A stretch of 64,000 nucleotides of DNA from Rhodospirillaceae bacterium. Lineage in GTDB: Bacteria > Pseudomonadota > Alphaproteobacteria > GCA-2731375. Made by a program: the position numbers and the translations under genes. Where the stretch lies: contig JABJKS010000065.1 in NCBI GenBank assembly GCA_018660265.1, positions 1 through 64,000 on the forward strand, written 5' to 3'. The stretch's first letter is position 1. Each line of letters opens with the position of its first letter. The notes under the pieces are model-generated. The model worked only from the letters and a program-made list of their open reading frames with translations, did not search any database and was not told the origin of the DNA. Shown here in pieces: positions 34,109-42,310 of the stretch.

Positions 34109-35056
34109 TCACTCGCCGTCTTTGGCGTAAACTGGTGTTAGCCAGGATTTATAGGCCTCGTTCCGGCAACGCACGATATCGTCATAGCTTTGTTGCAGGC
34201 GCCGGGTCAGAGGTGCCGGTTGTCCGTCGCCGATTTGTTTGCCATCAACCGAGAGGATCGGCACGATTTCCTGGCCTGTGCCGCAATAGAGGCACTCTTC
34301 CGCCAGATACAACTCCGTTCGTCCCACATCACGCTCGACCGCGTCCAGGCCCATATCCTTGGCCAGCACCAGCAGGGTGCGCCGTGTAATGCTTTCCAGA
34401 ATACCGGCAGTCACGGGTGGAGTAATCAATTGACCTTCGCGGACGATAAACAAACAGCCGCCGGGTCCTTCGCTCACCGTGCCGTCCCGGTTCAAGATGA
34501 TTGCACCATCGGAGCCAATGCGTTTCGCTTCCAATCCGGCCAGGCGGCTGTTGAGGTAGTTTGCCGTCGCCTTGATGCGGGGTGGCGAGGCATCTTCCGC
34601 ATTGCGCCGCCAACTGCTCACCGCGAAATGCTTACCTGTGGTAAAAGCTTCAACCCTGGCCCGTTTTCGACAGACGACAGAGCTGCCGACCGGCCCGGTG
34701 GCGATAATTTCGCCCCAATCATCCACATAGGCCTGGACCCGGATATAACAATCCTCCCGCAGATCGTTGGCCTGCAGACAGGCGATGACCTGGGCCGTGA
34801 AGTCAGCCGTCGTTGGTGGGTTGTCCAGTTCAATCACCCGCATGGAAAATTGCAATCGTTCCAAGTGATCGTGCAGGTGCAAAATATAAAGCTGTTCATG
34901 CTCGGCGTTCCAATAGGCACGCATGCCCTCGAACACCGTCGAGGCAAAGGTTAAGCCTGGCGCCATGATGGAGACCGTGGCGTCTGCATAAGGCACGACT
35001 TGGCCATTTTGAACTGCGAAGTCCGGGCGATAGGGTGGGGTGGTGTTATCGTTCAT
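34109..35056 (-). CDS. ilvE: Branched-chain amino acid aminotransferase (fold type IV PLP)
   Basis: 315 aa from ATG 35056; a longer frame to 35146 adds an unconserved tail. The sequence VFEGMRAYW, IKATANYLNSRLAGLEAK with the PLP-binding Lys, and DGTVSEGPGGCLF, then LYLAEECLYCGTGQEI are family hallmarks. It exchanges amino groups between branched-chain amino acids and their 2-keto acids. As first gene of the hyuBA-ThDP operon and next to a Liv-type importer, it probably handles an amino acid or keto acid released from the imported compound. Confidence 0.88.
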   Translation of the reverse strand: MNDNTTPPYRPDFAVQNGQVVPYADATVSIMAPGLTFASTVFEGMRAYWNAEHEQLYILHLHDHLERLQFSMRVIELDNPPTTADFTAQVIACLQANDLREDCYIRVQAYVDDWGEIIATGPVGSSVVCRKRARVEAFTTGKHFAVSSWRRNAEDASPPRIKATANYLNSRLAGLEAKRIGSDGAIILNRDGTVSEGPGGCLFIVREGQLITPPVTAGILESITRRTLLVLAKDMGLDAVERDVGRTELYLAEECLYCGTGQEIVPILSVDGKQIGDGQPAPLTRRLQQSYDDIVRCRNEAYKSWLTPVYAKDGE

Positions 35057-35217
35057 GGCGCGTCCGTAAATCTCAATGACCTGACTGTGGACGAGACTAG
35101 CAACTGCGCAACCGTAGAGGAACCCGCATCCCGAAATGAGGCGCAAAACTATTTTATTTGATCGAATGGTTAATGAAACCTTGACATTGCAAGGTGGTAC
35201 ACACGACCCTACTGCCT

Positions 35218-35232
35218 AACCAATAGTTGGTT
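35218..35232. promoter_or_regulatory. Perfect inverted repeat upstream of the livK-type gene
   Basis: AACCAA (35218-35223), TAG, TTGGTT (35227-35232), placed 20 bp before the start codon and next to the ribosome site (GGGAGGAAAG). A TTGACA at 35181-35186 may be a -35 box but no -10 box of matching spacing is clear. Could be an operator for the divergent import and catabolic operons, or a small hairpin in the mRNA leader. Confidence 0.4.
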
Positions 35233-35251
35233 TAATAGAGGGAGGAAAGTT

Positions 35252-36568
35252 ATGCGTAGTTTAGCCATGACGCGGCGGCTGATCGTTGGTCTTGCCGCTG
35301 TATTTGTCGCATTCGCGATGACTGCCGGTGCCCAAGCGGCCGGCAAAACAATCAAAATCGGCGTGATTTATGACTATACAGGCCCCTTGGCGGGCGGCGG
35401 TTCTGATCTGCAGGCCCTAGGCGCCAAGATCATGATCGATCACATCAATTCTCAGGGCGGCGTTGAAGGCTATATGATTGAGCCGATTTATGCCGATGCC
35501 CAGTCCAAGCCCGAGGTGGCCATTAACGAGGCCGTCCGCCTGATCGAACAGGAAAAGGTCGACATGTTGTTGGGCTTTTATTCCTCCGCCCAGTGCGTTC
35601 CCGTGGCCGCCAAAGTGGATTCACTGAAGAAATTCATGTGGATCACGACCTGTATTTCACCCGCTGTGTTGAAAGGACGTAATCTGAAATACGTTTTCCG
35701 CCCGCAGGTGCATGGTGCCATGTTTGGCGAATTGTCGGTGGACTTCCTGAATTCCAATGCCCAAAGCAAGATGGGTATTGACCCGAAAAAACTCCGCGTT
35801 GCGATCATTCATGAAGACGGTCCCTACGGCTCCGGCGTGGCCGGGGGCAATGAGGCCGCGGCCAAGAAATTCGGCATGAACCTGGTGTTGAAGGAAGGCT
35901 ATTCCGCAACCGCACCTGATCTGTCGTCTTTGGTCACCAAGCTGAAGCGTAAGCGTCCCGATGTCATCCTGCATACAGGCTATAACCCGGACATCTCATT
36001 GTTCCTGCGTCAATCGAAAGAACAAGGCCTGCGGTTCAAAGCCCTGATCGGCCATGGTGCCGGCTACGGCGTGGTCGATAAATTGTATGACACCATTGGC
36101 AATGATATCGATCATGTCTTTAACGTAGATCCGGTTTCGATCTGGTTGTTGGATCCCAACTCTTTGGCCCCCGGTCTTGCTGCCGTCACTAAAAAGGTTG
36201 GCGATGAGTACGAAAAAGCCAAACCTGGCGTTACGGTGAAGTCGGCCCATGTGGGTATGGCGGCATCGAATGCGCACGTGTTCTTCTCGGATGTGCTGCC
36301 GCGCGCCATCAAAAAGTATGGCGGTATCGATGCGGAGTCCCTGCGTAAGGCTGCCCTGGAAACTGATATCGCTGAAGGCGGCACGTTGCTGGGCTTTGGT
36401 GTCAAGTTCCCGGGAGCGGGTAAATCTGACATGATGGGGCAGAACACCCGTGCCTCACCCGTGGTGATGCAGTATGTCGGCCGCAAGGTCTATATTGCGT
36501 GGCCCAAGGCATTGCAGACCATTGATCCTATTCTGCCACTGCCAAAATCTTCGCCCTACGCGAAGTAA
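35252..36568 (+). CDS. ABC transporter substrate-binding protein (branched-chain amino acid type)
   Basis: 438 aa, Leu/Ile/Val-binding protein family. Signal peptide over residues 1-30 (VFVAFAMTAGAQA). The mature protein starts KTIKIGVIYDYTGPLAGGG and continues with the two-lobed fold (LRVAIIHEDGPYGSGVAGGN, then KRKRPDVILHTGYNPDISL). It captures the ligand in the periplasm for the importer encoded by the next four genes. The ligand need not be an amino acid; amides and aromatic acids also use this family. Adjacent hydantoinase genes suggest an amide-type substrate. Confidence 0.92.
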   Translation: MRSLAMTRRLIVGLAAVFVAFAMTAGAQAAGKTIKIGVIYDYTGPLAGGGSDLQALGAKIMIDHINSQGGVEGYMIEPIYADAQSKPEVAINEAVRLIEQEKVDMLLGFYSSAQCVPVAAKVDSLKKFMWITTCISPAVLKGRNLKYVFRPQVHGAMFGELSVDFLNSNAQSKMGIDPKKLRVAIIHEDGPYGSGVAGGNEAAAKKFGMNLVLKEGYSATAPDLSSLVTKLKRKRPDVILHTGYNPDISLFLRQSKEQGLRFKALIGHGAGYGVVDKLYDTIGNDIDHVFNVDPVSIWLLDPNSLAPGLAAVTKKVGDEYEKAKPGVTVKSAHVGMAASNAHVFFSDVLPRAIKKYGGIDAESLRKAALETDIAEGGTLLGFGVKFPGAGKSDMMGQNTRASPVVMQYVGRKVYIAWPKALQTIDPILPLPKSSPYAK

Positions 36569-36617
36569 TGTAGCGGACCGGAAGACGACCAAGCGACAAA
36601 CTGACGATTAATGGTAA

Positions 36618-37382
36618 GTGAGTGCAGATATGCTTCGCGTTGAAGGACTGTCCAAACATTTCGGCGGCTTCACGGCCGTCGACAATGTGGAATTTTCCCT
36701 GGAAAGGGGAGAGATCCTGGGCCTGATTGGGCCAAATGGGTCCGGCAAGAGCACGATTTTCAATATGCTCTCGGGGACATTGGAACCCAATGCCGGTTCA
36801 ATTAAGCTGGACGGAAAGGAAATTGCCGGGGCCTCGCCACACGCGATTTGTGTGATGGGTGTGGGCCGGACATTTCAGATCCCACGACCATTTCGTCGTC
36901 TTTCCATACTCGAGAACGCCGCGCTGGCTGGCTATTACGGCCGGGCCGGCGCGGTCACTCGGGCAGAAGCCTGGCGTAGTGCCGAGGAAGCGTTGGAGCT
37001 GGTCGGCCTGCCGACCGATGCGGCGGCCTCTGTCGATATGTTGGGGGCTGCGGGCTTGAAAAAGCTTGAATTGGCCAAGGCGCTGGCGACCAAACCCAGT
37101 TTATTGTTGGCGGATGAAAGCCTTGGCGGCCTGGACCATAGCGAAATGGATCAGGCGGCGGATATGTTGAAGAATATTCGTGACGAGTTGGACGTGACCA
37201 TCATTTGGGTGGAGCACATCATGGGCGTCCTGATGCGTGTTGTGGATCGGGTCATGGTGTTGGATCACGGCGAAAAAATAGCCGAGGGGCGACCCCACGA
37301 AGTCGCTGCCAACCCGAAGGTCATCGAAGTTTATCTAGGTAGCGATGCCGAAGAGACTGCCGCCGCGGCCCATCGCGGCTAA
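36618..37382 (+). CDS. ABC transporter ATPase, LivG-like
   Basis: 254 aa. Walker A is GPNGSGKST, Walker B is LLLADESLGGLD, H-loop WVEHI. The ABC signature is unusual: LGAAGLKKLELA where LSGGQ or LSYGQ is expected, but the rest of the motif is intact, so activity may remain. GTG start at 36618, an in-frame ATG 12 bases later is an alternative. It is the first of two ATPases, 49 bp after the binding protein gene. Confidence 0.88.
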   Translation: MSADMLRVEGLSKHFGGFTAVDNVEFSLERGEILGLIGPNGSGKSTIFNMLSGTLEPNAGSIKLDGKEIAGASPHAICVMGVGRTFQIPRPFRRLSILENAALAGYYGRAGAVTRAEAWRSAEEALELVGLPTDAAASVDMLGAAGLKKLELAKALATKPSLLLADESLGGLDHSEMDQAADMLKNIRDELDVTIIWVEHIMGVLMRVVDRVMVLDHGEKIAEGRPHEVAANPKVIEVYLGSDAEETAAAAHRG

Positions 37383-37431
37383 TTCAATCATTTAAGAACC
37401 AATCAGAGACAAATTAGAGGACTGCAGCGTA

Positions 37432-38136
37432 ATGCTGACCTTGAGAAACATAAACGCCGGTTATGGAGATTTCCAAGCATTGTTCGATGTTTCGTTGGAC
37501 GTCAATGCAGGCGAGGCTGTTGCCGTGATCGGACCGAATGGTGCCGGAAAATCCACCCTGATGCGGGTGATCTCGGGTATGATCCCGGCCACTGCGGGAC
37601 AGATCGAGATGGAGGGGGCCTCAGTCCTTGATGCCCCGGCGCATGATATCGTCGGTATGGGAATTGCCCATGCGCCGGAGAATAGGCGTCTGTTTCCCCG
37701 CATGACGGTGGAGGACAACCTGCGTATGGGTTGTTTCATGCCGCAATTCCGCGACCGTTTTGAAGAGCGTAAGGACTTCGTCTACGATCTGTTTCCCCGC
37801 ATGTTGGAGCGGCGCAATCAGATGGCCGGTACCCTATCAGGCGGCGAGCAGCAAATGTGCGCCATCGGCCGGGCATTGATGTCGGATCCTAAGATATTGT
37901 TGATGGATGAGCCCTCAGCCGGACTGGCCCCGGTGATCGTGCAGCAGGTTTTCAGCCTGATCGAACGAATTCGCGGTGAGGGCCTGACAGTGTTGATCGT
38001 GGAACAGAACGTGAGGCAGGTCCTGCGCATCGTTGACCGCGCTTATGTTTTGGAATCAGGCAGCCTGCGCCTGGAAGGCACATCGGACGAGCTTTTACAA
38101 AGCCCTGAAATTCAAAAAGCCTTTATGGGCATGTGA
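37432..38136 (+). CDS. ABC transporter ATPase, LivF-like
   Basis: 234 aa. Walker A GPNGAGKST, signature LSGGEQQM, Walker B ILLMDEPSAGL and H-loop IVEQN are all canonical. The N-terminal LRNINAGYGDFQALFDVSLDV is the A-loop region. It works as a dimer with LivG or as a heterodimer in the branched-chain-type importer. Ends 7 bp before the permease gene. Confidence 0.92.
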   Translation: MLTLRNINAGYGDFQALFDVSLDVNAGEAVAVIGPNGAGKSTLMRVISGMIPATAGQIEMEGASVLDAPAHDIVGMGIAHAPENRRLFPRMTVEDNLRMGCFMPQFRDRFEERKDFVYDLFPRMLERRNQMAGTLSGGEQQMCAIGRALMSDPKILLMDEPSAGLAPVIVQQVFSLIERIRGEGLTVLIVEQNVRQVLRIVDRAYVLESGSLRLEGTSDELLQSPEIQKAFMGM

Positions 38137-38143
38137 GGCGATT

Positions 38144-39034
38144 ATGTTTGCAGAATTTACCGAAGCCCTGTTCAGCATTTTCTTTGTCGAAACCCTGATC
38201 AACGGCCTTTTGCTGGGTGGCGTACTGGCCCTGTTGTCCCTGGGCCTGAACCTGATATTCGGGGTCATCGACGTGGTTTGGATCTGTTATGCCGAGATCA
38301 TCATGCTGGGTATGTACACGATCTATTTCCTGCATGTAGATGGCGGCATGCCGTTGATTGCCGCCGTGGCCTGCGGGGTTGGGGTGACGGCCTGTCTGGG
38401 CTGGCTGACCCATCGTCTGGTCATCGGCTATTTGTTACAGGCCGCACCTATCAACCAACTGCTGGCAACGGGTGGTCTGTTGTTCTTTTTTCAGGGTGCC
38501 GCCATGGTCGCCTTCGGTGTTGAATTCCGAAGCCTGGGCGTCAGCCTGGGCAGCTTGGCGTTGAGTGAGGATATTTATTTGTCGTGGACCCGGCTGTTGT
38601 CCTTCACCATTGCGGCCGGCGTGGTTGTCGTTTTGTATCAATTCCTCGCCCGCTCCTACCTGGGGGCTGCAATCCGGGCCATTTCTCAGGACCGGGAAAT
38701 CATGATCCTGATGGGCGTGGATACCAAGAAACTGTATCTGCTGACTTCCGCCATTGGTGGCGGTCTGGCCGGGTTAGCTGCGGCGCTGCTTGCCCTGCAA
38801 TATGATGTGCATCCCTTTATCGGCCTCAGCTTTGGCCCCATCACCTTCATGATTTGTGTCATGGGCGGGTTGGGCAATATGGTGGGGGGCTTCCTGGCTG
38901 CCTTCGTCTTCAGCGAGCTGATTACTATTGGCGGTTATTTCGCTGAGCTGGAATGGGGCTATGTGATGGCCTTCGTGTTCTTTATCGCCAGTATGTTTGT
39001 TCGCCCCGAAGGCTTGTTCGCGAGGAAATCATGA
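38144..39034 (+). CDS. Branched-chain-type ABC permease, LivH-like
   Basis: 296 aa from ATG 38144. About eight membrane spans are visible. FVETLINGLLLGGVLALLSLG and NLIFGVIDVVWICYAEIIML are typical of the LivH start; a cytoplasmic loop AAIRAISQDREIMILMGVDT contains the coupling-helix-like motif. Its TGA overlaps the next ATG (ATGA), so both permeases are coupled. Confidence 0.9.
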   Translation: MFAEFTEALFSIFFVETLINGLLLGGVLALLSLGLNLIFGVIDVVWICYAEIIMLGMYTIYFLHVDGGMPLIAAVACGVGVTACLGWLTHRLVIGYLLQAAPINQLLATGGLLFFFQGAAMVAFGVEFRSLGVSLGSLALSEDIYLSWTRLLSFTIAAGVVVVLYQFLARSYLGAAIRAISQDREIMILMGVDTKKLYLLTSAIGGGLAGLAAALLALQYDVHPFIGLSFGPITFMICVMGGLGNMVGGFLAAFVFSELITIGGYFAELEWGYVMAFVFFIASMFVRPEGLFARKS

Positions 39035-40071
39035 ACTCTAAACTTCTGATAGCGGTGATCGCCGCTATTCTGATCTCCCTGCCGTTTCTGGGCCTGGACA
39101 GCTATCCCCTGCACATTGTCATCGTGATCCTGATTTGGTCTTTTGCCTATACCGGCTGGACGATCATGGGTCGGTTTGGCCTTGTCTCCCTCGGCCATGG
39201 CGCTTTCATGGCCATCGGTGGTTATGTTACGGCGCTGCTGTGGAACGAGTTGGGTCTGACGCCGTGGATCGGCATTCCCGTGGCCATGGCTTGTGCAGGC
39301 GGTATGGCGGCTTTGATCGGTTATCCCTGTTTCCGTTTTCGCATTGTCGGCCACTATTTTGCGCTGGTAACGCTGGCCCTGTCCGAAGTGGTGCGCCAGG
39401 TCATAATTGCGACCCGGAATACCACAGGCGGCTCCCTCGGCTATACGCCTGAACGCCATGGCGACGGCTGGTCGATCATGGCGTTGCAGTTTGATGATCG
39501 TGTCGTTTTCTATTTCATAGCATTGGGCGTATGGATGGCCGGCATTGTGATCTGGTATATGGTTGACCGCTCCATGGCGCGCTATGCCCTGGAGGCGATT
39601 TCGGAGGACGAAGACGCCTCTGCTGCCGTTGGTGTGCGGGTGACCAAGGAAAAAATGAAGGTCACGATGTTGAGCGCGGTGATGACCGCCTTTGCCGGTG
39701 CCATGTATTGCCAATATCAGATGTTCATTTCGCCCGACACCATCGGTGGTGTTGGCATATCCCTGCAGATTGTTTTCGCAGTGGTTGTCGGCGGTATCTA
39801 TAATGCCCTGGGCCCCACCATTGGTGCCGTGATTACAATATTGTTGGCGGAAGTTCTGCGTATTAGTATCGGCACCTCAGCTGTCTGCATAACGGATAAA
39901 ATCTGCCTGAATGCCGCCGGTGTGCCGTTATTGGTCTATGGCATAATGTTGATTTTGTTCATCATCTTCCTGCCCAAAGGCATCGTTGGCGGCTTTGCTG
40001 ATCTTTGGCAGGCTCGCTTCAACAATGGTGCCAAAAGCGGCAATAGCGCGAAAAGCATTGCGGCGAAATAG
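39031..40071 (+). CDS. Branched-chain-type ABC permease, LivM-like
   Basis: 346 aa with around ten membrane spans. The motif TGWTIMGRFGLVSLGHGAFM is the usual LivM start, and ALEAISEDEDASAAVGVRVTK is the coupling region. Ends 19 bp from the convergent gene without a strong terminator hairpin visible. Completes the five-gene importer. Confidence 0.9.
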   Translation: MNSKLLIAVIAAILISLPFLGLDSYPLHIVIVILIWSFAYTGWTIMGRFGLVSLGHGAFMAIGGYVTALLWNELGLTPWIGIPVAMACAGGMAALIGYPCFRFRIVGHYFALVTLALSEVVRQVIIATRNTTGGSLGYTPERHGDGWSIMALQFDDRVVFYFIALGVWMAGIVIWYMVDRSMARYALEAISEDEDASAAVGVRVTKEKMKVTMLSAVMTAFAGAMYCQYQMFISPDTIGGVGISLQIVFAVVVGGIYNALGPTIGAVITILLAEVLRISIGTSAVCITDKICLNAAGVPLLVYGIMLILFIIFLPKGIVGGFADLWQARFNNGAKSGNSAKSIAAK

Positions 40072-40089
40072 ACGACAGACAGCAAGGCG

Positions 40090-40575
40090 CTACCGTTCGG
40101 TTTTATTTGCATCCCAGGCTGTGCCATGGGCGCTTTCATCCTGGCCGGCGATAATGCGGAATTGCTCTGTAATGCCGTCGTCGCCCAGGGACCGCTCGAT
40201 CCCCAGCAATGTATTGATGGGATGGAGGCACAGGGAGGCGGCGAATTCCGCTTCCTCCGCAGCCGCCGCTAGGGCGATTTGACGGTTGGGGGCGCTGTAG
40301 TGTGTCAAAAAATGATCCGCCAGGGCGGCGACCACGGCCTGGTAGCCCTCGTTGCTGATCTCCTTGACCACAACGACGGTGGACCAACCGAAACTGTCGC
40401 AGCCCATGAAAGCGGTGGCAAAGGCGATCTCGTCCGCCCCGTCCAAAGCGTTGGGGTCCACATCGTCTCCGGCGAAAGCAAAGGCACCCGAAACCGCCCA
40501 TTCGCCCGGCTGGGCAACATTGTCAAAGATATATTGGTCGGACGCGTCCAGTTGTATGGTCTGGGGAAATTTCAT
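40090..40575 (-). CDS. Hypothetical protein (161 aa)
   Basis: Start set to ATG 40575 because the longer frame to 40665 overlaps the divergent gene. MKFPQTIQLDASDQYIFDNV, PGEWAVSGAFAFAG and FLTHYSAPN recall a small uncharacterised alphaproteobacterial family; I cannot assign a function. Acidic and cytoplasmic, no membrane span. Confidence 0.6.
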   Translation of the reverse strand: MKFPQTIQLDASDQYIFDNVAQPGEWAVSGAFAFAGDDVDPNALDGADEIAFATAFMGCDSFGWSTVVVVKEISNEGYQAVVAALADHFLTHYSAPNRQIALAAAAEEAEFAASLCLHPINTLLGIERSLGDDGITEQFRIIAGQDESAHGTAWDANKTER

Positions 40576-40664
40576 TGTCGCTGCAATACCTCCAACATCG
40601 GGATGAAACGCTATCAGACCCGCCGGGGGTTGCCCAGGGAACATACTTCCGGCACTTTGTGGCA

Positions 40665-41522
40665 ATGCATTTGATGTTTAAGGCTCTGCTGAAATACCAT
40701 TTATCATCCGTCGTCCTATCACTTGTAATCCTTCTTGCACTATCGCAAAGGGCAGGGGCGGAGGATCGATTTATTACCGTGGCATCGACCACATCAACGG
40801 TCGCATCCGGCCTATTTGATGCCATTCTGCCGATCTTCAGCAAAACATCGGGCATCGCGGTTCGGGTTATCGCGGTGGGGACCGGCCAGGCGCTGCGCCT
40901 TTCGCGCAACGGTGATGCCGATGCCCTGCTGGTGCATCATCCACCGTCTGAACGAAAATTCATGGCCGAGGGTTATGGCATTGATCGTCGTGCGGTGATG
41001 TACAACCAATTCCTCATCTTCGGGCCCAAGGCAGACCCCGCCGGGGCGCGGGGAGCGGACGACGTTCTGGCAGCATTGACGCTTATAGCGGAGAGATCGG
41101 CCAGCTTTGTCTCTCGCGGCGACAACAGCGGCACCCATATGAAGGAATTGGGCCTATGGCGGGCAGCCAGGATTGACCCCCGCCCCGGTTCAGGGCTTTG
41201 GTATATGGAGACAGGCTCCGGCATGGGGGCGACATTGCGCATGGGAACGGCCATGGACGCCTACGGCCTGATTGATCGCGGCACCTGGCTGAGTTATCGG
41301 AACAAAGGCAGCTTGATCGCCATCTTTGACCGCCCCGACAACAGCCTGCGCAATCAGTACAGTATTATCCTGGTCAACCCCAAACGCCACCCCCATACCA
41401 AGGCCGATGATGCGCGGGATTTCATGGACTGGATAACCTCTCCCATGGGACAAAGCGCCATTGCCGCCGTTACCGTCGGGGGCGAGACCTTGTTCATTCC
41501 CAATGCGCGGAAAAGGAAATAG
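40665..41522 (+). CDS. TupA-like tungstate-binding periplasmic protein
   Basis: 285 aa with a signal peptide (SVVLSLVILLALSQRAGA). The family motifs are clear: VASTTSTVASGLFDAILP, VRVIAVGTGQALRLSRNGDADALLVHHP, and MYNQFLIFGPKADPAG, SRGDNSGTHMKEL. These proteins bind tungstate (or molybdate) for a TupBC importer through Thr/Ser and Arg contacts. No permease or ATPase gene follows, so it is an orphan in this window. Start at ATG 40665; another ATG is 9 bases later. It overlaps only the antisense extension of the previous gene. Confidence 0.8.
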   Translation: MHLMFKALLKYHLSSVVLSLVILLALSQRAGAEDRFITVASTTSTVASGLFDAILPIFSKTSGIAVRVIAVGTGQALRLSRNGDADALLVHHPPSERKFMAEGYGIDRRAVMYNQFLIFGPKADPAGARGADDVLAALTLIAERSASFVSRGDNSGTHMKELGLWRAARIDPRPGSGLWYMETGSGMGATLRMGTAMDAYGLIDRGTWLSYRNKGSLIAIFDRPDNSLRNQYSIILVNPKRHPHTKADDARDFMDWITSPMGQSAIAAVTVGGETLFIPNARKRK

Positions 41523-41548
41523 CGGCAGGGGCCAATATTTCTTCACGC

Positions 41549-42175
41549 CTATGTTGGTTTCGGACCCTGACCGAACGCGTCTGAATTCGTTTTAAGAAAA
41601 TCATGTTCTTCATCGGTGCCGTCTCGGGCCAGCACCGCGTTGCGATGGGGAAATCGCCCGAAGCGGGCAACGATATCTCTGTGCCTCGTCCAGCCCTCGA
41701 TGCTGAGTTCTACATAAGGCTGCCATTCCGCCGATGCCTGTTGCCGGAGCTTTTTGAGCAGATCGAGCCCTCTATCCTGATCCACGATGTCTTCGGCATG
41801 ATGAAAAGGGTGGTAGAGCCAAATTCGGGAGACCGGGGGCAGCGCAAGATCGAGTTCATCTTCAATGGCCCGGTTCACGATTTCGAAGGCACAGGCATCG
41901 CCCACATAAGCCTGCGGCGTATTGCGATAAATATTTCGCGTGAATTGATCGAGCAGCAGGATCAGCGCCAGCGCGCCCTCAGATGTGGATTGCCATGCCA
42001 TAAGATCGCGCTGGCAGGCTTGTGTGATGAATTTGCCGAACCGGACGCGTATATCATCGTCGACCGCCGCGCCACCTCTGTACCAAAATTCCCGCCGGCA
42101 GGAAGCCAGTTCAGGACTTTCCAGGCTGGAGCCAAGCCAAAAGGCGGCGATCTCAGATATGGTTTCAGCGCTCAT
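41549..42175 (-). CDS. DUF924 family protein
   Basis: 208 aa. IAAFWLGSS-like start with FWYRGGAAVDDDIRVRFG, LILLLDQFTRNIYRNTPQAY, WLYHPFHHAEDIVDQD and RHRDIVARFGRFPHRNAVL are DUF924 hallmarks. It has TPR-like helical structure and no known role. Cytoplasmic, no membrane span. Confidence 0.85.
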   Translation of the reverse strand: MSAETISEIAAFWLGSSLESPELASCRREFWYRGGAAVDDDIRVRFGKFITQACQRDLMAWQSTSEGALALILLLDQFTRNIYRNTPQAYVGDACAFEIVNRAIEDELDLALPPVSRIWLYHPFHHAEDIVDQDRGLDLLKKLRQQASAEWQPYVELSIEGWTRHRDIVARFGRFPHRNAVLARDGTDEEHDFLKTNSDAFGQGPKPT

Positions 42176-42310
42176 GAAAGGGTACTCGCTTCGTCCTTCC
42201 GCTCAATATGTGAATAACCGACCATGACAGCGGTTCAGACCTTTGATATATCGCTTTATACAAAATCTCCTCCCGAACGCCAATTGCAGCGTGGCCGGAG
42301 GCATCCTTGG

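Noticed and set aside
35181-35186. TTGACA as the -35 box for the importer operon
   Set aside because: No -10 hexamer at 16-18 bp was found, so it is mentioned but not called as a promoter.
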